From Phylloscopus collybita (lineage: Eukaryota; Chordata; Aves; Passeriformes; Phylloscopidae), in NCBI GenBank assembly GCA_027886175.1, contig JAJNNQ010000006.1, positions 5,084,001 to 5,148,000 of the forward strand: DNA of 64,000 nt, given 5' to 3'. Every line of letters begins with the position of its first letter. Within the stretch, counting starts at the first letter, position 1. The notes beneath the pieces were generated by a model, which made no database searches, was not told where the DNA came from, and saw nothing but the letters and a program-made list of their open reading frames with translations. This document shows, piece after piece, positions 52,347-64,000 of this stretch. The position numbers and the translations under genes were made by a program.

Positions 52347-55099
52347 GAATAGCATGAGTTTATTATTCAAAAATTCCTTTATCAGGAAGAACAAATCTTT
52401 ACATTTGCAATACATCAGAGGCTACAGAGCAATATGCTCTAGTAAAAATCTGATTTATATAGAAATTGGAAATTGTCCACTCTACAGTTGGCTAATTAAC
52501 AAAGCTATTATTAGTTTTTAGAAAATTGCTTACCTGTTTCCTTTAGCCTATCCACCTAAAATGAAAAATCAAAAAGTAAGAATGTGGTGCTTGTGAGAAA
52601 TAATATCTCTGAAAGACTACCCCTTTCAGCTAAAAAAAAGTCGCAACAAAATTTTTTAAAAATTCACAAAGCCCCATTCCTTTAAGCATAATCTTATACT
52701 TTTTAAAAGACAAAGAAATAAGGATTTTTTTTCCTGAAAAAATTTATTAACCACATTAACTAGATATCATTGTGAATGATTATTTCAAATAGCTATCATT
52801 TAGTATTTTTCAGATGAGAAGACTGAAAGAGTTTCATGTGGCATTTTCTTGTTTTAATACTGAAATAAACAATATTTGTATTACTTTCCAAAACTCATCT
52901 GGTTTATCCTTATCAAAACAGTTGTTTGCACCAATTCTGATTTACATGAAGAAGTCATAATTCCAAACACAGGCATTCAGCTCTTTAAGAAGCTATACCT
53001 TTTAACACGGGGCTCTATTTTGTAGAAACAAGGCCCATGTCCATCAAACTTTAAGTATACATGTCATTGTTCACTGTGACTTATAGAAATAATGACATAA
53101 TAAACTGTTCCAGAGGAGTTGACAAAAAGAAATTAATGAAATTAATCACTGAAAAGTGCTGCTTTTTCTTTGTATTCCAAGCTCAGCAGTTAAATATGAA
53201 AGGATTTCTGTGATGCTGTCTTTATTTGATAACAAGGACATATCAGCTAAAGGTGATATAGTTTTATACAAAAGATGTTCAGAATCTCACATCTATTGAC
53301 TTAAACTTGCAAGTAAAGCTTTCAAAGCAACCTTTAAGAAAGATAATTCTATCACTTGTATTTGTGAGGAGCAGATCTTAATAATTCAGTCAGAATTTGG
53401 AGGGCAACAAGAACTGCACAAAAGCTAAGGGGAAAAAAAACCCTATAAGCTTACAAAAGCTTTTGGAGAAGTTACTCTTGCATCACATTTGTGAATATAT
53501 TGGGCCATATGTGTTAATATTTTCTGGCTTTATTGGCCTGCTTTATGGGTGTAAGACAGCTATAAAAAGAGTTTAACTACCTGGTGAAATAAGGTTTACA
53601 CCTGTTTTGAATCAACTTTTTTTTTTATAATGCCATATCTCCAGGTCACATGAATGTGAACAAAGAATATGATGCTTACTTAAAATCTAGAAATAATATT
53701 CCCAGAAGGAATTGGCATATAACAGAAAGTTAAAGGATTGTTTCTGAGTATTCACAAGATGAAAGTCTGCTAAAATATTATTGAAAGATATACTTTTATT
53801 CAAACATTAACATTATGTGTTTGTTTTGAACAATGAGCATCAAATACGCAGTGCTTGGAGTAAGCCACTCACTACAGTCTGAGATTTCTAATTCAGGAAT
53901 TATCTGTGAAGAATTTCATATGAAACACCATCCATTAAACATGCTTTCTGTAAGCCTGCTTTAATATCTTCTGTGCCCAAGAGGGTTGGTAACAATATGT
54001 GAGGATCACAGCTGGGGTGATCAGACCTTTCTGTTACCAAACAAACTGTAGATATTGCATTTGCAGAAATGGCACTCCATTTATCAAGTGAGTTAGAATG
54101 CCAATAAGTGGGCAGGTGAAAAAAGTACAAAGATGAGGTCAATGAATGATGTACAAGAAAACAAGTGAGTGCAGCAAAATAATCCCCAATGCAGCTGAAT
54201 ACTAAAAAGTAAGGTACTCAGTAGCTTTAATGGCAGCATACCAAGTAAACATCTCTAGAGTGCCAAATATCTTAAAGAATTATGTATGTCACCTTCAAAT
54301 AGGGTTATGTTTTGTTCCGTGATCATTGTGCAATAAATGAAAAAAAAAAATCTGCATATTGTTGTCATTATTTTACTTTGAAGATGTTAAAAATATTTCT
54401 ACAGCAGATGGAAAGCAATACATCAGATCACACTCAGATCACTCTATATTGTTGTTACATACATACACACACATAAACGCATACACATACAGAGACACAA
54501 AGAAGTATATAAAGTATATTAACCACAAGTTGTCTGAATAATTTTATAGATACCATGGAATTCTGAAAAGCCTATCAAACCTGCTCAGATATAATCTGTG
54601 CTCATCATGAACAAAATACAGGCACGGAATGCAAATCTGCAGGAGGGATATTTTTCAAACAAGACCAGTAATTCTAAAAATAAAATAAAATAAATATCTA
54701 AGGCTTCAGATTATAGTTACTTCAATATAACAACTCCCTGTCAATGAAGGAACAGCCAGGTTCCCAATCCAGCCCTCTTCCTAATCCTATGATAACTCTC
54801 TTTTACACCCATATGGTTGCTCATCAGCTCTTCAACTGAGACACAATAAAGAACCAAATCAACAGGAAACTTATTTGCATTTCCTCTCAACCCCTTTTAT
54901 TTTGGGTGGTGTTGGAATAGGTGACATATTTTAAATGCATTTGAAATTTCCGAGTCTACTCATGATATGGTCAGACATCCAACACAAGACAAGCAAGAAG
55001 AGTGTGGCTGATCCTATCAGTGGGAGAAATTTGTTAAATTGTGACAACTTAAAAGACATCATTTAACTCTGAGATCTTCTGAACAGGAAGAATTTGACC

Positions 55100-55127
55100 T
55101 GAATTCACTACAATGAATTCACTACAT
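55100..55127. repeat. 14-bp tandem duplication
   Basis: TGAATTCACTACAA and TGAATTCACTACAT follow each other with one mismatch. Confidence 0.9.
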
Positions 55128-57830
55128 GTACTTGCTAACAGGTCCTTGTCAAATGGATTGCCTAACGTATCCATCACTAGGCAAAAATATCTTTGATAGA
55201 ATGATGAGTGATGAAAGGAAATAAAGGGGAGAAAGACCATGTTGTAACACACATCATTGGTATGAACTTTAATTAATAGGCCTCCTGCATAAAAATTGTG
55301 TATCATCCTTTTTCAAAGAAGGTATAGTATAGAAGACTTCTGTTCTTATTGTCACTGGTGATAAGGAATTAATATTCAACCCTATTTCCTTACACATACA
55401 TTTTTTCCTGTGCTTCAGTACAAAGCTGTCTGGATCTTATTGAGTAGGATTTTTGCAGCTGCTTCTAGATGTTCTGCCATTAGAAGGCATCCCTCTTTTG
55501 ACTTAGGAGATAACCAAGAGTTATTCTGCCTACCAAAGAAGCAAATCAATGTCAAATCAGTGCCCTGGCAGCCTTTCTAACAGTGACTAGTGCTTGCTAT
55601 TTATGCCTCCTGCAATGGGGGTTGCATGCTGTAAGTAGTTTCTTGGCAGATCACCATTCAAGGCTCAGTGCCAAGGGTTTACCCTGCCCTTGTTAGAAGC
55701 CTGGACCCATGGGTTCACCTGCCATCAAGAGGTCAGAAATTTGAAAGGCACTGGTAGTATTTAAGGCAACAGTTTAATTTACTTTAAACATGAAAAACAA
55801 ACAAGAATAATGAATTCCACTGCAGCAGTAGCTTCATGAACACTTATGTTGAGCAAATATATTGATCACTCTTTGCAAAGATGTACTTTAATATGTTGTA
55901 AAACCTTACTAATACAGTATAATAAATAAAATGGGAGAGGGTTAAATGCATGGTATTAGATCAGCATATTCTGCAGCAGAGTTATGAAATAGCTCAGGGC
56001 ACTTGCTTCCTAAAGCTTCTTAAACATTAACTAACTTCCATATGTTAGTCCAGTGATCAATAGACAGTTCTATTCCCAGACCTTTGTTCTAGCTCTCAGT
56101 AACATGATATTATCTAATCCATGTCCTATCCATTATCTTTATAAACAAGGGTAGTGTAAATTGGCATATCTCCGTCGCCTCCAAGGGAGCCCTGTTAAGA
56201 TGCTCTGGGGGAGACCTCTGTCAGGACATCCCAAATTTTCTCGGTAAGAAAAAAGAAGGTTTAAGATCACTAAGGAAAATTTGTGCAAAATAGCTTCTCT
56301 GCAAGCTGGTAGAAATATTTTCTTCAAGTGGGATGAAATCAAAGTCAGATGCATGTAGTTTTTTGCTGTGCAGAATTTCACATTTCACATTTGCAGTTTT
56401 CTTGCCTTTCTTATTTGTTGTTTCTGTATGTTCCACTCCTGGGATCTATTTTTCCTCTTCTCATGTCAGCTGTTCATCAGACTTTTTCAAGAAAAGTCAT
56501 TTCTAAGTCCATGCAATTTCCACCCTGTGACCTATGAGGTCTGCTTTTTTACAGGTTTTCATGGAATGCTATTGACTGGGGAGACTGAAGAGGAAATTAA
56601 CATTTGCTTGAAATTACGAGGTTTCTTATAGAGTAAATATAGACTAATATATGTTCTATAAAAATCTTCAGGAAGGAACTGTGTGATATGCACAGATAAT
56701 CAGTACAAGAATACAGAGTAAAGTATCCTTTCTGAGCATCCAGCAGGTCACAGAGTACCTGTTGACTGAACTTTGCATTGCTTAAGCCATGAGTCACACA
56801 GAGTAGAGAGAGACCAGGTACTCTGGTACCTTTCACTCCCAGAAGCACCAGCCAGGATCACCTAATCACCATATGGCAGAAAAGGATGAGAAAATGCTTT
56901 TTAACACTGGTAATCCAGTAAATAATAATTTCTGCACCATCCAGATGATTGTAGGTAAAGAGTGGTGCCATCTCCATGCTGCTCACTGAAGGACACAGAA
57001 CTGATTTATCCCTTACCTGGAGCAGAACACAGGGACATGATATAGAGTGTTCTGGCATCTCACAATAAATAAAAACATTTACTCAAGTTTTCAATGTGGC
57101 TTGAAGCAGCATTCATATGTAGCCAAAAGTCTGCACAGAGATGCTATGGCCTTGATATATTGACTTTGATGGAGTAAATCCAAAGCATTTCAGTGTAACC
57201 ATGTGAAGCACCACATTTCCATTGTGCTGAGGCTGAAAATTGATGTCACTTCTAACATACCATTTTATTTTTTAAACTATTTTTTGAGTAGCTGAATCAC
57301 TGTATTCATTCTGGAAACCTTTTGCAACAGGATGTTATTTATATGTCTAACAATCAGAACAATCAGTACAAACACCAAGCAAAATAAACAAAAATTTTCA
57401 CAAACAAAGCAACTGCGTTTCATGGTCTGAGCACCAAAGATAATTCTTAAATGAGAATACTTACAAAGACAATAAACAATATTTAAATGTTGATCTTTTA
57501 GGGGAAAAAAAGCAGCTCCTTCCTCACCCCCCGCTCCCAAATCCATAGATGAAAGAAGATGGGGGATGTCTTTTTGACAATTAAAACTTTAATAGGAAGA
57601 AGGTACAGACAAAAGACGATGATATGACTACTAGGAAGCCTGCAAATATCCCACTCTTGCAAAATTACAAGGTGGCATTGTTATGAAAGAGATTAAATCA
57701 ATACAGAGAAAAGGGAGAGTACAAGAATAGGCTGTATTTGTTTCTGCCTCTGTTGGTGCTGGTGTTTATAATGCAGAAGCCTGGTCATTCCAAATGTTCA
57801 TCCACATCTTACCAAATCACATCAACTTAC

Positions 57831-57889
57831 ATAAATAAATAAATAAATAGACAAATAGTAGAGTAAAAGACTATAAATAAATAAATAAG
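57831..57889. repeat. Two (AAAT)n blocks
   Basis: ATAAATAAAT-type runs lie at 57831-57849 and 57873-57889, with an interrupted spacer. Confidence 0.9.
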
Positions 57890-58260
57890 TACCAAATAGG
57901 GATCCATTTAATCCATTTTTTTTGAAGGCAACTTTATTTAGAAAGCTGTTTACCTTTCTGAAAAGCCTCATTAAGCATAAAAACAAAGAATGAAGTTGAT
58001 TAATGTGCTCTAAGTGTGATGTTCAAATTGTAATTTTCATATACGTAAATGGATGCTTCTGCTGTATTTTGTTTGATAATTTACAGAGTTGGAACCGTCC
58101 AAACCACTAATCAGTTTCTTTTTGTGAAGACAGCTGCAGAAGATTCTATTAGAATGCTAATTTTCATTAGTGCCTTCGTTCACCAAGAACTAGGGCCTTC
58201 CTCACAGATAACCTCATCACTGTACATGGGGCTTGGGGAAATCTGGTTCGCTTGAAATTT

Positions 58261-58440
58261 AGTTTTTTGGGGTTATTTTGTTTGTTTTGTTTTCCAGTAA
58301 GGTAATCCGAAAAGAATTAAAAACAGCAGCACAAAATCCTAAGAGGATGGACTTAAAAGATAAGAGTAGTTATAAATAAGGACCAAGGTAGTTTATATTC
58401 TCCTCGTTTTTTTGGTTTGGTTTTTTTTTTTTCTTTTTAA
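58261..58440. repeat. Two short T/G-rich tracts
   Basis: TTTGTTTG-type units lie at about 58261-58295 and T-rich/GGTTTGG at about 58405-58440, with ordinary sequence between. Confidence 0.75.
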
Positions 58441-61314
58441 ATACTATCATCTGCTTAGTTAGCAGGAAAAAAGCAAGTTGTACAAAGGTATCATTTCTGT
58501 AAGTACTGTCTGCATATTTTGTAGGATGGTGACATTAATACAGATTGGTTTTGACACTCCAAGTTCCTAGTAATTCTTTTCTAAAACTCCTTTAATGTGA
58601 AAAGTATTGCTGCAATCATATGCACTGAGGCAGGAAGCAGAAGACAAAAATTGAATAAAACACTGGGTTACCATGTACGAAAAATCATGTTTAAATCAGA
58701 AGTAGTTATAGCATATTATTCTGTTTTACAGAATTGCCTCAGTTTCTCTCAGTAGTACTAAATCTGGCTCAGTGGCAGAATTAGTTTCTGTTAATTTGGA
58801 ATTTTCATGCTCCAGCAACAGTATTAATTTTTTATGCCACTGTAAATGGTAAGTAACCAATCAAATAGTCTAAATATATTAATGTTCTGCCTTTGTGCAT
58901 AGGTATGAGAAGATTAGACTAATTCTGCTGTACAAAGAAAACAGCCTCATAGAAGCACTGAAAGCACATTGCAATGTGGAATTATTTTACTTGAAATATT
59001 TTGTACAGAACCAGAACAAAATTAAAGTAGTTCCCTAACTTTAATACTGCAAAGAGTAGCGATGAAACAATCTATCAGTTTTCATAAAAAAATCCAAGTG
59101 TAAGGGTGTCGAATAAACTCTGGCAGTTTCAGAAATCTGTCTGAGAACCATTGACACAGGTTCAGGAGTCCCTGGAGTATCTCCACAATGATTAGAGATC
59201 TGAATCTACATTTCAGAATGTGCTCTGTTGTCTTTCCCAGAAATATGTGCCTATACCCATAAACTCCAATTTGAGTTCTTTCCATTAAATCTTCCCATCA
59301 CTTTCACTTAGTCTGCACTGCGCCGCCTCTTCTCACCCATCCCTTGATCCTCCCAGATGCATACAGATGCCTGTCCCCCTCTGGTCTAAGTCACTGAAAC
59401 AACGTGTAGGGTCAAGCAAATAGATTTGGGATCCCTCTTGTGGAGAAAGGGTCACACTGATGAGACTATATAAGCAGGATGGGTTTTTCCAAAAGGTAGA
59501 ATGTTGGCCCGTGTTTAGGCATGGTGAATATCATTTTACTGAAAGAAAAAAAAACGCATTTGTGAACACTGTCAATCTGCCTAAATTCCACAATTCATTG
59601 GCTCAATGTGAAATGTTTTCCAATGATGTCACAGAAGAATAAGAGTTTGTGGAAGCTGTGCCTTAATGAGAGCTGGAGTGAAGGAAATGTTTCCAGAGTG
59701 TTACTGAACTGAGAGGTATGTACTAAAATTCCTTGACAAAAGGCAAGAAAAAGATTCCACAAAAATTAGTGGCATGAGCAGTGCAGCAAATGTAAATGAC
59801 AAAATGAGAAAGGGTAACAGAAACACTTTGGTGTTTTAATTATCGTTTGTACTGTTAAAATGCAAAAGAAGCACTCTGCTTATGCAGAACAGCTTATTTT
59901 AGACAAATGAACTTCAAAAGCAGCTATGTTTTTTTAGGTGCACAAGAACATCAGTCTCCAGCCGAGATATGTGGAAGCAAGACTGTGTTATATAGTGTAT
60001 GTTATCTGTGATAAATACAGCAGTCCTGGATGAGTGAAAGAAGAGGAAATAGAAAATGTTCCTGGGTCATAAATGATTATCACAGTTAGGGTGCTGAGGG
60101 CTGATAGACACAGAGGTATTGGAGTCAGAGAGGCAGACTGTAAGTAGAAAAATGAAGGAACACTGCTAGTTTTAAAGAAACTCAGCAACGGGGGCACTGC
60201 AAAAACCTCAGTTGCTGATTTTTGTCTATTTTATTTGTATTTCAGTTATAACTGCTGATTATCTCGACATAATGCTGTTGCTGCTACTCCTGCCTGCAAG
60301 GTCATGCCAGGCCATAAAAATATATATAAGCAGAAAGGAGAAAAAAAAATAGTTAGGCAGTAAGTGATGGTAAGATTCATGGCAAAACTATCCTTGTTTG
60401 GCTTTAGTAGGACTTAGACAGCCATTTGGCATCCATAGAAATAATTTTTCATTTTGTCAAGCCAAAAACAGCACCTGATACACCTTAGCTGTGTCAATGT
60501 TTTTTATAACATCTGTAAAGTAGGGATTGTCCATACATTTCTTACATTTTCATGGTTTACCTCAGAGAACCCATAGAAGTGTAAACACAAGCTATGAAGA
60601 ATCTTAACAGGAGAAATATTTTAGCTGTATATTCTGAAAATCTAGGAGTTTCACTTGGTGTGATATAACATTACATTATTCTACTAATTCATATCTCTTC
60701 TCAAGAAAAAAAAGTTTTCAAATGAATAAAAATCACCAAATTTTCACAAGTACAGAAAACAAACTGTGCCAAAACTGTGAGGATACCTACTAGCACCAAG
60801 CTAAAATCTTCTGTTTGCTGGCACATTGTATCTTTTTGTGGGGAAGTACTCTTCCTCTGAACTAGCCCCAAAATCTCTGTCTGAAACACGGTTCACTAAA
60901 ATAAAAAAAAATTATGAGAAAATTATATTTTCACCTAATGTTGCCACTAAGAGGAATCTCATCTTTTCACTGCAAAGGCACATGGATGCTCTAGAAGAGA
61001 CAAAAGAAGGTAATAGTTTATAGCAACTCTTCCTTGGAGTGGTAACTCCAGCAAAACAGATTTAAGTGTTAATTGTCCCTGCTGATGTCTAAGGTTTTAA
61101 TTATATTATTTTCACACTTAGTGACCATATGGCTTCCTTTATGCCCTCGAGTGTTACTCATATAAAATAAAATCTAAGAAAAAATTTATTTCCATTAAGT
61201 CTTTTGTAGTCACCTAGCACATTGAAGGGACTACACATTCTGATGTCCAAAAAATAGAGAAGATCAGACAATGGAAAATTTCAAGAATTAACAACTCCTC
61301 TCATTCTACTTTGT

Positions 61315-61870
61315 CAACCTCTGCCTTGCACTGGGCAGCCCTGCTCTGAATCCAGTCACCTGCTTGTGCTCTCACAAGTCCCACAGGGCAGTGAGCACTT
61401 TCCTCAGCCTGCCACTGTGCTCTTCTGAGTGCAGCCCACCCTGCCATCAGCCCCAGGGCACACTGCTGACCCATGTTCCAGTTATGGTCCTCCAGGACCC
61501 CTGTCCTTTACTGCAAACCCCCCAACTCCACCATTTCTCTGAGGTGAGAGCTGGCTCCCAGGCTGTACTGGGGCCTGGGGTTATTCCATCCCAGGTGTGG
61601 GATGCAATGTCCCCCAAAGGAACTTCATGGGGTTGTTATGCATCTACTTCTCTGGCCTCTCAAAATTTCTCTGAATTTCAGCCTTGCTGTCCAACATATT
61701 ATCAGCTGGTTTCCATCACAATTTCTGAGAGTGAACTCCAGCCCACTGCCTATTTCCTTAAGAAAGGCATTATGCACTTTCACCAACAGGATTGGCCCCT
61801 TTGTTATGTCTTTCATAACTAGACATTGCTGAACTCTGAACACTGACCCACCTCCCTTTGAGCCGGATGA
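61315..61870 (-). mobile_element. CR1 LINE fragment, ORF2 region, antisense
   Basis: The antisense order matches CR1 ORF2: TGCAGCCCACCCTGCCATCA, GGCACACTGCTGACCCATGT, TCCAGGACCCCTGTCCTT, GGGCCTGGGGTTATTCCATC, then AACAGGATTGGCCCCTTTG. It is heavily mutated with no octamer end, so it is an old internal fragment. The 152-codon plus ORF at 61364-61822, the longest in the window, lies on its antisense and should not be annotated as a gene. Confidence 0.88.
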
Positions 61871-63159
61871 AGCCTTCACAATTTGAAAAAGATAAGTTCA
61901 TGATCCTAATTTTTATTAAATAATTTTACTAAAGCAGTTGAATGGGAACACAGTAGGTTAATACTAAAGACTAGGAAAAACAGACAAAAAAGTTGTGAGA
62001 GAATACCCAAGGAAGAAAAAAGATTATGTTATTAACTTCAAAACTGGATACAACTTGAAATCTTACGCAGCCTCAGAGAGTTAAGACAACACCTTTTATC
62101 CCAAAAACCCAGTTCAGTTCTTTGGGGGTTTCTTGTTGGTTTTGTTTTGGAGTTTTGCTTGTTTGTTTTCATGGTTGTTTTGTTTGTTTCTTTGGAGTTC
62201 CTCTTTTTTGTTGTTGTTTCTTTTTTGTTTTATAGGTGGGGATGTTTTGTTATTTTAAAAGACACCTAAGTCCATGGATACATTTCTGCTGAGTTTCATA
62301 GTCTTACCTCAAAACAATTGAACAAATTTCCCCAAGTCTTAAAATGGCTTTTTTAAAAGATCTATAATCTCATTCCTTTCTTTCTCTCTAGACCAATGTC
62401 AGCTTCCTACCTTTTATGGTGTCTATACTCAACTTCATTTTAAGCTCAGGTCTCTCCAGATCAGATCCCCTCCCTTTCTCTTCATCCTCTCCCATAAATA
62501 TAAACTCAGTTTTTTCCTGGTTCAATGGAACAAAGAAGTAGACAAAAGACTCCTCCAGTAGACAGAGAACTGTCTATGTATTTCATCATAAAATGTCTAA
62601 TAACCCTCTTTATGACAATAAAAGTGGTTACAAAAGAAGAGTAAGACTAAATGTTCTTCATCCTTCCCTTTTTAATACAAGAAAATCAGCATACTTTTTA
62701 GCATAAAATTTTAAAGCGACAAATTAAGAAAATGTTCCTTATCAAGTTCAGGAAAAGAATACCTAAATTGTCAGCTTAGTCCTTAAATTTTTTAAAATAA
62801 GAAAGAGATGAAGAGAGCTACCTGTAAATATCTCAAATATGCATGTTTCATAACTATCTATACTGTGATCCATTCTCAAGACACTTATTTTCTGGCCTGA
62901 GAATCCTCAAGATAGCATAAAAGCAAGTGTTTTTCATGGCTTTGTTTCTAGGGTTTTTACAGCCAGAAACAAACAGAGCCTCAGGACAGATGTTGCAGAA
63001 AATCTTTGCATGCAGCAGGTCTAGCAGGGAATTCTGGACTGTAGCAATGATTTTATGTTCTTCATTGGTTAATGGAGTGGTTTTTTTGAGTAGAGTCTGA
63101 GTTTAAGGGGTCACAGAGGGTTGTGGAGCAGTTCTTGTTCTACCAAATACTCCTGTTGA
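61871..63159. other. Unique AT-rich DNA
   Basis: Includes a G/T-rich tract (62118-62232). Nothing else recognised. Confidence 0.5.
62118..62232. repeat. G/T-rich low-complexity tract
   Basis: TTGTTGGTTTTG, TTGTTTGTTTTC and TTGTTGTTGT words with T runs. Confidence 0.85.
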
Positions 63160-63205
63160 AACAAGGGACTGAGGTCCCTTCCAACCTGAATTATCTTATG
63201 AGCCA
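63160..63205 (+). mobile_element. CR1 LINE, tiny 3'-end remnant
   Basis: GACTGAGGTCCCTTCCAACC followed by TGAATTATCTTATGA resembles a sense CR1 terminus with eroded octamers. The fragment is too short for certainty. Confidence 0.5.
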
Positions 63206-63311
63206 ATTGCAGCTTACCATCACAGAAATACTGAGGCCTTCTTTCACTAATACTAGTCAATTCTGGCAATTACAGTACAGTGCTGTGTGTCAGAGGGGGA
63301 AAACAGAGACT

Positions 63312-64000
63312 TGAATCACACGTGGAATCACAGAACAGGTAAGGCTGGAAGGGACTACTGGAAGTCATCTAGCCTGTCCTTCCTGTTCAGTCAGGGTCTT
63401 CCAAGAGCCTCATATTCAGGGTTGTGTCCAGAAGGCTTTGGAATGTCTCCAGGGAAGGAGATGCCACGGCCTCTTTGGACAGCCTATGTCTGCTCAGTCA
63501 CATGCTCACAGTAAATTTTCTCCTCAGTTCAAGTAGAGCTTCCTGTATTCCAGTTGTTGCCTGTTGCCTCTTTTCCAGATTTTCAGCACCACCAGAAAGA
63601 GTCTGGCTCTATTCTCTTAACACCTTCCTTTCAGATACTGATATTGATGAGTTTCACAGTTTAGCCTCTTCTTCAGGCTAAACAGGTCCAGGTCTCTCAG
63701 CTATTCCTCATAAGAGAGATGCTTCAGTCCCCTAACCATCTTTGTGGTCATCTACTGGACCTGCAGATGTGTCTCTTGTACTGAGGAGCCCAGAACTGGA
63801 CACCGCACTCCAGATGTGCCTCACCAGGGCTGAGTGAGGCAGCACCAGAGCAGCAGAATAATTTCCCTCAGCCTGCTGGCAGTGCTCCTCCTAATGCAGC
63901 CCAGGATACCATCGGCCTTCTTGGCCATAAGTTCACACTGCTGGCTCATGGACAGCTTGCTATCTACCAGAACCCCCAGGTCCTTCTCCACAGAGCTGCT
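63312..64000 (-). mobile_element. CR1 LINE, 3' UTR and ORF2 C-terminal region, antisense, cut by window edge
   Basis: The left edge carries reverse-complement octamers (GTGGAATCACAGAACAGG). The rest follows CR1 order: TCATCTAGCCTG, CTCCAGGGAAGGAGATGCCA, CTTCAGGCTAAACAGGTCCA, CAGAACTGGACACCGCACTC and CAGATGTGCCTCACCAGGGC. It then passes GGCCTTCTTGGCCATAAG and ends in CCCAGGTCCTTCTCCACAGA. It is the longest continuous CR1 stretch here (at least 689 bp) and continues past 64000. The ORFs at 63287-63681 are antisense artefacts. Confidence 0.95.

Larger units (their letters stand above)
48076..61314. other. Unique AT-rich non-coding DNA
   Basis: This is the longest stretch without a recognisable mobile element. 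It holds small tandem duplications (48343-48366 and 55100-55127), A/C and G/T tracts, AAAT repeats (57831-57849, 57873-57889), and the candidate conserved elements listed or discussed. The 85-codon minus ORF at 55049-55306 is discussed under findings. No exon can be supported. Confidence 0.5.

Noticed and set aside
61364..61822. The longest ORF (152 codons, plus strand)
   Set aside because: It lies on the antisense strand of a recognisable CR1 ORF2 fragment. No independent protein features.
1..64000. CRISPR array, bacterial operon, phage or plasmid features
   Set aside because: The repeat content is avian CR1/LTR, with no regularly spaced direct repeats and no long ORFs or operon structure.
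1..64000. tRNA, snRNA or 5S-like genes
   Set aside because: No A/B-box pair or recognisable small-RNA body was seen by eye. A covariance-model scan (tRNAscan-SE, Rfam) would be decisive and could overturn this.

Overview
The window looks like avian nuclear DNA from a gene-poor, AT-rich intergenic or intronic region. The main evidence is at least ten CR1-type LINE copies on both strands. They are recognised by reverse-transcriptase-region relics and by the CR1 3' terminal octamer (ATTCTRTG-like) repeats. There are also two LTR segments of types I recognise from bird genomes. The species cannot be fixed from the sequence. No protein-coding gene, exon, rRNA, tRNA or CRISPR array can be supported. 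The open reading frames are short, lack recognisable domains, or lie on simple repeats or in CR1 copies.

Layout. 1-11246 is mostly unique AT-rich DNA. It holds a TTTG/T tract (808-916), a 37-nt T tract (5934-5970), a 275-nt uninterrupted homopurine run (7851-8125) and a possible regulatory element near 4740-4920. 11247-16908 carries three CR1 copies (+, -, +). 16909-23697 is unique DNA with short tandem duplications and an A37 tract preceded by AATAAA (19725-19778). 23698-23990 is the 5' part of an LTR. 28122-28535 holds two abutting minus-strand CR1 copies, followed by an unexplained GC-richer block that ends in an A-rich tail (28536-29060). 33075-33437 is a minus-strand CR1 piece with a mutated FADD box.

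34101-35658 is the clearest structure: a plus-strand CR1 split by a solo LTR of about 1.05 kb, flanked by a 5-bp target-site duplication (GTAAG). 35659-61314 is mostly unique, with one CR1 (39864-39995), long A39 and T43 tracts, many A/C- or G/T-rich low-complexity tracts, and several stretches that read like conserved non-coding elements (best at 51545-52110). The last 2.7 kb is again CR1, and the final copy runs off the window edge.

There is no gene network to describe. What can be read is a history of retrotransposon insertion, 5' truncation, nesting and decay, plus candidate regulatory islands that need cross-species alignment. I found no convincing new biological system.
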